Below, piece after piece: positions 1 to 9,257 of a stretch of DNA of 64,000 bases (positions within the stretch are counted from its first letter, which is position 1; the number at the start of each line of letters is the position of its first letter). Origin of the DNA: Hyaloscypha bicolor E (taxonomy: Eukaryota > Ascomycota > Leotiomycetes > Helotiales > Hyaloscyphaceae); NCBI RefSeq assembly GCF_002865645.1, contig NW_020194563.1:888152-952151 (forward strand). The letters run 5' to 3'. The position numbers and the translations under genes are program-made. The notes under the pieces are model-generated. The model made no database searches. It was not told the DNA's origin and was given only the letters and a program-made list of their open reading frames with translations.

Positions 1-256
1 CCTATTACCTCCCCTCATCTATCTCTCTATCTGTGACATATCTGAAGCTCAAATGAAAGAACAATCCTGACTCGGAGATCTGCGGCATGGGATGCTCTGT
101 GGCGCTCCACAATCCAGCCCATTCACACTCCCTTGTCCATCGTCCCATGCCAACGAAAGTTCCAGCTACACATGCTTGCAGATGCGGCTGCGCCAAGCTA
201 TGAATGTATTACTCCGTAAGTGCCTGCATATGGGGGCGCTGTGGGCTGCTGCTCTT

Positions 257-378
257 CACAACTGCTTCCCATCACAACTGCTTCCCATCACAACTGCTTC
301 CCATCACAACTGCTTCCCATCACAACTGCTTCCCATCACAACTGCTTCCCATCACAACTGCTTCCCATCACAACTGCT
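257..378. repeat. 16-bp minisatellite, about 7.6 units
   Basis: Seven identical 16-bp units (CACAACTGCTTCCCAT) run head to tail from 257 to 368, and a partial eighth ends at 378. There are no spacers, so it is not a CRISPR array. The units are identical, which points to recent slippage or expansion. It happens to stay open in several frames, which explains spurious ORFs here. No gene is supported around it. Confidence 0.95.
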
Positions 379-594
379 AACCCGATCCTCAGGCTCCCGA
401 ATCAGACCAGGTAGTCTTTGGAGGTATGGCGCGGCCGATAGGGAGCCGAAAGTCAGGGATGAGTGAAGCTGCCAGTATTTCTGCTTAGCTAGAACAACGT
501 ATAAGAATGGCTGGGACCACCGTGGACTAATTACATGAATAATCTCTATGTTCGGATTCAGAGGAACCATTCCCTGATACCCACATGGCGTTAA

Positions 595-768
595 ACTGCA
601 AAGGAAAATATTAAATTCGAGACAGACTTTCTGGAAGGACCTGAAGCTACTAATATTGCGGCTAAGGCTAAATGTATCTCATGTTATGTTACTGTTCCCA
701 CGGCTAGGGGGGTTAAGTGTGAAGAGTGTCAAAGTAATGTAATTGAAAATTGGCTTCGGCGGATATGA
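595..768 (+). pseudogene. Possible zinc-knuckle-like coding remnant
   Basis: A short open frame without an ATG lies between stops at 592 and 766. Its translation has a CxxC-x10-CxxC arrangement (CISC at about residue 24, CEEC at about residue 38) followed by a basic tail and a stop. The spacing resembles a small zinc ribbon. I recognise no family, see no start and no upstream exon, so this may be the last exon of a decayed gene or chance. Confidence 0.2.
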
Positions 769-1172
769 AAGCTGCGTTGCCACCAATACGCAGGAGCCCA
801 GGCCTAGACTGGCATATGATCAATCAATCCACAGCAGCGGGAGGAAATACGTTCTCCAATCGTTACGGAGGCGTCTTGCAGCGGCCAGGGTTGGACGCCA
901 GGGTTGGACGCCACGGCGCTGAAGTTACAGGCCTCCCAGGGTTCGATGCTAGCGCCTAAGCCCTAGAAACATCGTGCCGATGCTTCTCTTCAGGTACCAC
1001 AGCGCTGTCGGACAATGCCCCCACAATGCGCCACGGGCCCATGGCCAGATCCGGTTTGGGGTGGTCTCATCTGCACCCCTCCCCGCCAATTGTGTTTGTC
1101 GTTAATATTTATATGGGCATGCGCATTCCTGGGGCGATGCCCCGTCTTACAAAGCTGAGAACCAGATTTGAG

Positions 1173-2739
1173 ATGGCTCCAGCCGATGCCACAGAACCTG
1201 AATTCCCCAAGTCAACCACGCAAGGGGGCAAGCCTCGAACAAAGACGGGTGAGACCGACTTCCAGGAGTTTTTCGCGCCCTGGCTAATTTTCTTCAGGTT
1301 GTTTAACTTGTCGCAAGAGGAAAGTCAAATGTGGCGAGGAAAAGCCTCACTGTCTACGATGCTGCAAACTGCAACGTGAATGCACCTGGGGTGATTTGGC
1401 AGTCACCGGATTCTACATCCGGAACCCTGACATTGGACTTCAGGACCTCGACACGGCATCACTACCTTACATTTGTCACTTCACCACATTTTGCTGTCGT
1501 TTTCTCGCCTACTCGAATGACGATAACGGGAACCCCTTCCAAGATGAACTAGTCCCACTTGCAGGTTCATCCTCAGCACTACTCCATTCAATGGCTGCGC
1601 TTGCTGCGGGCCACTTGGCAAGAAGTCAGCCTCAGCATCAGCATAACATTGCAGCCGATGCCCATTATTCACGGGCTCTTTCTGAATTATCTCGAACGCT
1701 CCTCCGAACACTCTCGGATCCTCGAACAGTGCGTTCAGATGCTACATTAGGGGCATGTCTGCTTTTGTGTATATATGAGGTAATAGAAATGAGTTAACCC
1801 GTGAAGATATTTAGCTCACTTCTTATAGATATTATATTCGGACAATGGCTGGCTTACCCATCTTCTAGGAGCCAGGGACCTGATTCAGTTCAGAGGCGGC
1901 CCAAGGGCCGACTACCTAACTCGATTCTTCTCTCTCCTCGACATATCTGGATCTCTCTCTTCCGGTGCTGGCCCTCTCCTTAGAGGTGACTACTGGCTTG
2001 ATGATGACGCAAGTCAAGACAGTTCCGAGAACTCGAAGTTTCGCCCTTGGCCATACTATGAGACTGATACTGCTGTGGTAAATTACTCTCACAAATTAAT
2101 GATTTATATGGCTAAGCTCTCCCACCTTTCATCCGAGTCGATGGGTCAGTCGGAGCAAGATGTCATTGCCGAAAGAGCACAGAAAATTCACGATGAATTA
2201 CTCGCATGGTGGCAGAGTTGCCCGTCTTCAATACGAGACCAGAGGAACGACTGGCGAAGACAAGGTCACAATCGGAAACTCACCGTGCCAGAAACTCTCA
2301 GAGAAGAAGCGTTCTCTAGTATTAGGTCGCGTGTACAAGGATGTATTCTCTATCTAAATCACATGCTCGATCCTCGAGGTCGGGGGCCACAGAAGTTAGA
2401 GGACATTGACGCTATCAAAGATATTCTAGAGATTGCGGAAGAGACCCCGGAGGAGTGTGGTCTGGAGATGGGCATTTATTGGGGGTTGTTTATGGCCGGC
2501 GTAGCCATTTTTAATAATCATATGGCCGAGGATATAATTCGACGGAAATTGAAAGCTAAAACTACTTCTAGCCTTTGGGTATATACCCCATCTAGTCGAT
2601 TCTATCGATAAACTGACATGAATTACAGCACGCTGATCGAGCGTTATATTTGCTCGAAGTCTTATGGCAAAAACAGCATCTATCTTTGGTCAAGGACGAT
2701 TGGAGAGAGGTGCAAAAGCAGATGCAAATCCAGATGTAA
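1173..2739 (+). CDS. Zn2Cys6 fungal transcription factor (four exons)
   Basis: Exons are 1173-1248, 1298-1779, 1829-2578 and 2629-2739, about 472 aa. The introns are 49, 49 and 50 nt, begin with GT, end with AG, and all preserve phase. Joining exons 1 and 2 creates a perfect Zn2Cys6 cluster with cysteines at 27, 30, 37, 44, 47 and 54 (C-x2-C-x6-C-x6-C-x2-C-x6-C), preceded by the usual RTKTG lead-in. The rest resembles the fungal-specific regulatory region of the Fungal_trans_2 type (PF11951), with the characteristic run around '[13 protein letters not shown]' near the start of exon 3 and a 'LLEVLW...DWREV' tail. This family binds CGG-containing promoter elements as a nuclear regulator; the target genes cannot be inferred. 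The start is 1173 (good context, G at -3 and +4); an in-frame ATG at 1137 would add 12 residues. No pathway genes lie beside it. Confidence 0.85.
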
Positions 2740-3617
2740 ATCCCCGGTGCCTATTCTTTGAGGAAATGTTATTAATAGGACCTTACGCAACAGCTTCATT
2801 CTTGCCTAGATGTACATTAATATCGCAGAAGTAGAACTCTTGCTTGTCACGCATTTTGAGAAGAAGTGCGTGAGGCAATTGGCACGAATCAAAGCTGAGC
2901 CTGTAGTGGGATCAGCCACAGATACCAAGAGCCAACAGGGTAGTGAGTGCTTTTTTATTTATTTTTACGCATTCCAGTTTGTGCTATGAAGAAAGTCTCA
3001 TCATGTGCCCAGCTGCTAAGTGGAGAGGGGCGCGGGTGATAAGGGGGAAATTTGGCGGCCACCTGTGGACATCTGTGATTCGGGTTCTCTCTTGAAAGAA
3101 CAATCGAGGGGCATAAATGACAGAAATGGTAGGCATGTTATCATTCTCACCTACTCTTCCAAGCATGGATCAGTGGGGCATTTTCAGTTCAATGCGTGAA
3201 TAATGCTCAAGAGTTTATTAAAACAAACGTTAAAGAAGGGATAATTACACTCAGATTACGGCATGAGGATGAAGTGGAGGTCACAAATGAAGTGATGGAA
3301 ACTGAACAATAACCGACCTAGGAAGATGCTTGGAATTTGATGGATGACGAGTGTGGGATGAAGTGACGGGAAGGTGGAGGACAAAGCAGAGAATGAACAT
3401 TTGGAACCAGAAGAGGGATGTTCAGAATGTTCTCCATGTGCTGGCTTTCTAGTTGTGATTTATATCCAATTGTTTCTGCTAATAGAGGATGACGCTTCCC
3501 CCGATCGTTCACGTGACAACCGTTTCCCCATCACCACATTAAGGGTGACTGAATCTTGATCCGAATGAAAACCTCCACGCTTCTGTAAATAGTAATTCAC
3601 TTACAATTACGTAATTT
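2740..3617. other. Intergenic, no supported gene
   Basis: Ordinary-composition DNA between the transcription factor and the tandem duplication. The short ORFs on both strands have no recognisable motif, splice support or start context. I see nothing to annotate. Confidence 0.5.
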
Positions 3618-4340
3618 ACAAACCGCTCAATCTAGAGTTACTCAGAAACTAGCATGGTGGGATGGGTTGGGACAATGCCAAACCATATCGTCCAGGTGCT
3701 AAAGGCTTCATTTTCAGCCTCTTTCTGCATTATGGATGTGGACGCATATGGGCAAGGACTTACAGCCAATCCCGCCCCACCACCACGGAGGTTGTCACGG
3801 GTTCATGCACCAGCCGGGGCATCATATGCATCTACACCCATATGCATCTACACCCATATGCATTCACACCCATATGCATTCAAACCCATATGCATTCACA
3901 CCCATATGCATTTATATCCATATGCATTTACGTGCATATTTCTCATGATTATTCGCTGCCAGAAAGCTACGCAGAGCCGCACTCCCTGCTGGCGCGGGAC
4001 AGATGTCTTCGATTTTTCCATATAACAACCCAAGTACCCGCTCGACGTACAAACCACTCAATTAAAAGCATCTCTGAAACTAGATCTCAGCGAGTTTACT
4101 GGGCATGAGAAAGGTGTATAGATGCATGTGGAGTGGATGCATATGGAATGGATGCATATGGATGTGATAGATGTGGCAAGGATTCTCGCAGCCCCGCCTC
4201 AGAGCCTCCACGGTGGTTCCACGAGTGCATGCATAAGCCGGGGCTTTAGTCATTGTGATTTTCTATATGACTACTCCTGCATCTGCCAATCGTTATTTCT
4301 TGTCTGCTTTCCCCACATACTCACTCAAGTAGGACGCTTG
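3618..4340. repeat. Diverged tandem duplication, unit about 430 bp
   Basis: A segment beginning ACAAACCGCTCAAT at about 3617 recurs as ACAAACCACTCAAT at about 4049, and the two stretches stay alignable. Both contain a GGCAAGGA..CAGCC..CCGCC block (about 3752 and 4172) and a GCATGCA/TCATGCA..GCCGGGGC block (about 3803 and 4228). Both also carry ATGCATATG-rich tracts, but at different places: in copy 1 the tract was expanded into the array at 3823-3940, and in copy 2 a short version sits at about 4121-4162. No coding function is visible. Confidence 0.55.
3823..3940. repeat. 16-bp minisatellite built on CATATGCAT
   Basis: The core CATATGCAT starts at 3823, 3839, 3855, 3871, 3887, 3903 and 3919, an exact 16-bp period, with a partial eighth unit at 3935. 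The spacers between cores vary (mostly CTACACC or TCACACC), so it is older than the array at 257. The core is two overlapping palindromes, CATATG and ATGCAT. Confidence 0.9.
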
Positions 4341-4422
4341 TGTATCCTTCCCAAAAAAAATTTTTTAATAAAATTAGTTTGATTTCTTTGCGTCCTAAAA
4401 GGGGCAGCCTCTTAAAGAAATT

Positions 4423-5249
4423 ATGAAAGTCGAGCTGATACTACGAGAAGCTAAAGAATCCGATGTTAAAGCGATTAGCGAAATTGCTCTACTATCAATG
4501 TCATTAGATCCAGCATGGACTTACCGGTTTCAATTTGCTGAGGACTACCCCGAAGAGCATAAAGAAAATACCCGCAAACGATACGACGAATATTTGGCAG
4601 ATCAAAGAGAGGGCAGGTTCTGTATTATAGTAGCCGAATTGCATATTGAGGACAAAACAAAAGTAATTGCATTCGCAATATGGCAACTTCCAAGATCCCG
4701 CTTAAAGGCTATTGACGAGGCGAAGCCACGTATATATCCTAGACGGAGAGCAGGGTTATGACTTTGCTAACCTAAGATATAGTAAAGCCTACTTCTGATC
4801 GCCTCGATCGAAAGGATGCTAGCCCAGCTAGAATGAAAGCTTTTCGAGCATATCGCGAATATAAATGGCACTGGTTCGATAAGAAGTACGGTGAAAAGCA
4901 CCTGAGCTTAACGACCTTAGCGACTCACCCCGATTATAAAAGGGGGGGTGTTGGAACAGCGCTTTGTTGTTGGGGTATCCAAAGAGCTATTTCCGACAAA
5001 CTTGAGGCCATAACTCTTTTTGCAAGCCCTCTTGGAAAGCTACTTTATACGAAGTTAAAGTTTATAGAGGTGGGAATAGTGCATATTCAAGTTGAAGGCG
5101 AGGCGCAGTTTATTAAACTTTCTGGTATGACTCTTGAACTTGAGGGGAGGGGTCGGAGTGAGTTCCTACTGCCAGAAATCTTTGTATTTGATCAAGAAAG
5201 TTTGGGCGAGAAGATAATTTGTACACTCGCTCAGGCATGTTTTGATTAA
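4423..5249 (+). CDS. GNAT-family N-acetyltransferase (one intron)
   Basis: Exons are 4423-4729 and 4783-5249, about 257 aa. At first sight the gene looks frameshifted, with stops at 4759 and 4773. A 53-nt intron (GTATAT donor at 4730, GCTAAC branch at about 4765, ATAG acceptor at 4782) removes both stops and restores the frame. The protein has the GNAT layout: an N-terminal 'LREAKESD' strand typical of the fold, and acetyl-CoA motif A near residues 165-185, where 'LATHPDYKRGGVGTAL' carries the R/Q-x-x-G-x-G/A pyrophosphate loop. Such proteins transfer an acetyl group from acetyl-CoA to a small-molecule or protein amine. The substrate is unknown, and no neighbour suggests one. The start ATG is the first in frame (GAAATTATGA). 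Confidence 0.85.
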
Positions 5250-6665
5250 AGTGTAGAGGCAAACGAATCAGCAAATGCTGGTCTTGGACATAGGATTATG
5301 CACGGATGAGCGAAGATGTGGAGCTGCAGGTCAAGGCGCTCATATACAAGCCATGAATCGGCGAGATATTTTTTAGTTCTTGGTACAGTCTTTATAAAAA
5401 GCCGAGTCTCATAATGTGCAACATCTAAGTAACAAAATTCCAGTCTCGACAACGCTCCCGTATTTGTCTTCATCGTTCCCATCGCTCCTGGGGGCATAAG
5501 CTTCCATATCTTTGTACATGATCTAATGCGATTTGCCATTTTTTCATCGCTTCCGAGAACTGAGACCCGCAATAAGTAACCCGAGCTTCACGCCCTGGTA
5601 ATGACAACTAGCCACCGCGAAAAACTTGACCCTGCACTGATCTGCCGGGCCGTGTAGACCACGAGGTCAAATTCGAGAATGCTACCCAGGAACAAACCGA
5701 AGAGAGAGGATGCACACTAGCTCCATGACGGCGGTACTGGCGCGGGGAAGGATTGTCAATAAAGGAACGGAAAAGTTGGTGAATATTGGTCGTCATTTGT
5801 ATCTAGGCTTCTAATTGTAGCTTTCATGGACATTCAAATTTCCAGTACGTGGTTGGAAGGATTGCGAGGAGACGGAAGATAATTCGGCACTGCAACGATA
5901 TCTCTGTGGGTGTTTTATAGCTACGGAGGTAGTGCAGATCCGTCGCCGCTCACGTGATCATAGTCGCGTAAACTTGAAAAAGGGGGGTTGGTCATATGAT
6001 ATATTCTTTCGTTAATAAATGTTCAAAGAACAAAGTCGAACACTACGAACTTGGATTTCTGCATATATCTCTCCTTCTAGTGTTTTTATCTTTCTCATGT
6101 CTTAATTCTTCCCATATCCCAAATTTCCCTATGTGTCACTGGACGACGCGTTTTGGACATCATGTGATCTCGATTAAATTATTTCAGCGAGGAATCCCTT
6201 CTATCTATACCTTGACCCAAACCTTTACATATGTCCCAAATTCTTCTTACGCTTGGCTTCCATATCACGTGGGAGCAAGTTCACCGGTAGCGGGTATAAT
6301 AGTTACTACTTCTCTATTAATAACGCCTTTCCGACCTCCAAACCGGGAACTTACAATTTGCTCTTTGTAGCCAAGACTCGAGATTGAGAGAATTATAAGT
6401 GAAATATTGACCATCCTTACGGCTGCGGATAATGAGTGCTATGTCTACCTCGCAGAACTCTATATGGTCATATCAAGTTAGTAATCTTAATAATATAGTA
6501 GTCACTTGCCTCCTCCGTATAAGGGAACTTCCGCTCTAGGGCCGTGCGGACTATGTCTCTACGCAATACCTTTACTTCCCAGAAATCTTATTATAGAACT
6601 CATAATCTCCTAAGAAATTTCTTCTAGCCCGGGGCTTATAGGAAAAAGGTTCTGGCAGATTATAG
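5250..6665. other. Intergenic, no supported gene
   Basis: ORFs of up to 124 codons occur on both strands (for example minus 5246-5572 and plus 5996-6370). They show no recognisable domain, splice pattern or convincing start context. The minus ORF overlaps the 3' end of the acetyltransferase by four bases. I treat them as chance frames. Confidence 0.45.
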
Positions 6666-6912
6666 TTGTGACGGCAGGAACAGAGCAATGGAACGAGGCT
6701 CAAAGATCAATGATTTCCAATGTCTTAAGAATTTAAAGCTAAGGAGGACAGGAGTGAGGTGTGGCAGTGGATAAGTAGGTATGGCCAAGACCACTGAAAC
6801 GCCGAGCTTTGGAAGCGAGCTTGGTTTGAACCATAGCTTGGAACCTTAGCTGAAACCAACCCCTTTGGCTGAAACCACGTCCGTATCAACCATGTGACAC
6901 CAGCCGTCACAA
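6666..6912. mobile_element. MITE, non-mutated copy, 247 bp with 3-bp TSD
   Basis: The element starts TTGTGACGGC and ends GCCGTCACAA, a perfect 10-bp terminal inverted repeat. It is flanked by the 3-bp direct repeat TAG (6663-6665 and 6913-6915). It has no coding capacity. Two RIP-converted copies lie in the AT-rich block (45,341-45,576 and about 51,050-51,285) and align along the whole length once G-to-A and C-to-T changes are allowed; both are also bordered by 3-bp repeats. A non-autonomous DNA transposon is the natural reading. The superfamily is not settled: 3-bp duplications occur in PIF/Harbinger and some CACTA-type elements. Confidence 0.85.
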
Positions 6913-6924
6913 TAGTTTCTAAAA

Positions 6925-8040
6925 GCCCGGCTATTATAAGAGCTTTCTTCCGGTTATTATAATAACCTGAGAGCTTTTTACTAGTAGTATTCTTAATAAA
7001 GTTATATAGAGGCTAGGTTTAAAGAGAAACGATTCTAGCCTTTTATTATATAATTAAACTATAAGGTTAAAATCGGCTTTTATTATCTTATTAGCTACTA
7101 ATATAAAAATCCTTAAAAATAGCTATTAAAGTAAATAGTCTTTAATAAAATATAGCCCAAAATAATAAATAATTCTCAAGTACCTTAAGCTTAATATTTA
7201 AAGTATATTAAAACTAATTTAGATAAATTATTTTTTAAATTAATAAATACTAAACGAAATAATAAAAAGAAGAAAATAAAGGGAAAAATAAGAAAATAAA
7301 TAAAAGAAAGAATATCTTAATTAAAAAAGCCTATAAATTAGAAAAAGTTAATAATATTAAAATGGCTTTAATTATTTATAAATATAATTATTATATATTA
7401 ATTCATTTTATTATTTTATTACTTACTAATAAATACCTTATAATTATCTTATTAATAAATAGTAATAATATCTAATTATTAATAATAATTCTATTTAAAT
7501 TCTAGTAATTAATATATAAATATAGGCTGCTTTTTTTCTTTAGAATAAATATAATTAGAGTATTAGCTAGACTAATAGAATAATAAATTTATTTCTTTTT
7601 TAAACTAATATTAAAATATTTTTAAAGAATTTTAAGTTCTTTTTTTAATAAAGTATATATAGAATTAAATAATAATTAAAATCCTGGTTTTAGATTTATA
7701 TAATATTCTATTATATAATAATTAAATAATATATCTATAGCCTTTATAGAGAATATTTAGAAAAGATTCTAATATTTCCTGAGAAATATTAATTATTCTA
7801 TTTATAATAATAGTAATAATTCTTTAGCTATTTATAATAAAATAAGTAATTAATAAAAAAAATTTATCTTATACTTTACTATTTTAATAAACTTTCTAGT
7901 ATTTAAAACTTTAATTTTCTATAATTAAATCTAGTATTTCTATATTATTTTCTTAAAAGAAATTAAAAAATTAATCTAGTAAAATTATAAAAATCCAAGT
8001 ATTATATATAAATCTAGAAATTATATATTATAGCTATTCT
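6925..8040. other. Small AT-rich (RIP-like) island
   Basis: Composition changes abruptly at about 6925 and returns to normal at about 8040 (TTTCGCAAGAAGG). Inside, C is almost always followed by T and G almost always preceded by A, the same residual pattern as in the 40-kb block. It is probably a decayed repeat, but I could not match it to another sequence in the window. It begins within about 15 bp of the MITE's right end. Confidence 0.6.
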
Positions 8041-8366
8041 AGTTTCGCAAGAAGGTACATATCTGGAGCCATATTCGGGCTCAGGGAAATGGCCACGAAC
8101 AGAGGATTAGAAACTTAGCAAGTCAGATTCTCGCGTGTAGCAGAGTGATCTTTTGAACGGGCCGTTCGGGAGATCATTAAACACGACTACCCCACAGCAA
8201 AGGGAGAGCCCAAGACTAGGATCAGCTCTGACTACGGCCCCTATTTATTAGCAAAACATTGGAAATATCGCGGAGCTTGATCCGGCTCCCTTTTCCACCG
8301 CTATAATTGGAATCAGGTGGGGAACCAAATCGAATCCCGGCTTCCTACCAGTGGTAAGAGCTAGAC

Positions 8367-8412
8367 AGGGGGCAGAGACCGGGGGCAGAAACAGGGGGCA
8401 GAGACATGGGGC
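8367..8412. repeat. Short G-rich imperfect tandem repeat
   Basis: Four imperfect copies of a GGGGGCAGAGAC-like unit lie just upstream of the small gene at 8498. Runs of five G are regularly spaced. It could sit in the promoter or leader; no function is evident. Confidence 0.6.
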
Positions 8413-8497
8413 AAACAAGTAGCGTGAATATATACGCCAATGCTGTCACTATGTGTATACTCTATCCCCAGACCACAAAACTTCTAAGAATCGTACC

Positions 8498-8881
8498 ATG
8501 GCACTACCGAGAATCCAAGTACCGGATGACGTTCTCAGGAGAGCTTCAAATGGATCTCGTCGAACCACTTTCACTACGAAGAAGGCTATCGAGAGAAGCC
8601 GTCTAGAAAGCGAAGACCGCAAGGCAAAGCTCGAAATTCGCGCCCTCCGAAGAGCAGAGGCTAGATCGCGCTTTCACAAAGAGTTGGAAAAGAGTGACGG
8701 TGCGGTCACGGTAGGGGATTTTCTCCTGAGGAAGCTAGCAGCGCAGGAAAACGCCTTGGAGGGATTGTCTGGAGAAGGAAAGAACAGCAAAGAGACGGTG
8801 GATCATGGGGAAGGACAGGAGCAGCTCGAGAGGATGAAGCGTGAGACCGTTGAGGCTCTGACATTAATGAGGGACTTGTAG
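8498..8881 (+). CDS. Small charged hypothetical protein, 127 aa
   Basis: ATG at 8498 in a good context (ACCATGG). The frame is open further upstream to 8453, but only from a non-ATG codon, so I chose 8498. The protein is rich in Arg, Lys and Glu, with a long stretch (about residues 30-70) predicted by eye to be helical, possibly coiled-coil, and a polar Gly/Ser/Glu-rich segment before a final amphipathic helix. I do not recognise the family and cannot assign a function. It is unspliced, has normal base composition, and lies between the small AT island and the 3' end of the FluG-type gene. It may be a real small gene or a chance frame. Confidence 0.45.
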   Translation: MALPRIQVPDDVLRRASNGSRRTTFTTKKAIERSRLESEDRKAKLEIRALRRAEARSRFHKELEKSDGAVTVGDFLLRKLAAQENALEGLSGEGKNSKETVDHGEGQEQLERMKRETVEALTLMRDL

Positions 8882-9257
8882 TCACAATAATTAAAAGCGG
8901 GGACTAGCTGGCTCCCATATCCTATAATTATTCAATTGAGTGAAGACTTCTCTGGCGAGATTTACCCATATGAACAAGTACAGAAACAAGGTGTTGGCTT
9001 GTAGGGTCGGCTCTTGATTCAAGACTTCTTCATTGTATGCCATTATGATCGCCTACAAACCCTCGGCCGCAGATTACTTGACTAGCATCCCTCTCCTCCA
9101 CGTTAGGTTCGTATATTCGGACTTTGTTCTTTGAATATACACTCTATATATCACGTGCTTATGTAACTCTAGTTCCCGGCCACATCAAACGCCATAAATA
9201 AATCTCAGGTAGATTAAGGTCTTAATGACTAAAGAAGGAAGTAGCAAGATAAAAAAA

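Noticed and set aside
257..378. CRISPR array
   Set aside because: Units are contiguous with no spacers, and the genome is fungal.
92..466. ORFs of 124 and 64 codons across the minisatellite
   Set aside because: They are open only because a 16-bp repeat cycles through three frames without a stop; there is no motif or start context.
4423..5249. Frameshifted acetyltransferase pseudogene
   Set aside because: A 53-nt intron with proper donor, GCTAAC branch and acceptor restores one frame exactly, so an intact spliced gene is simpler.
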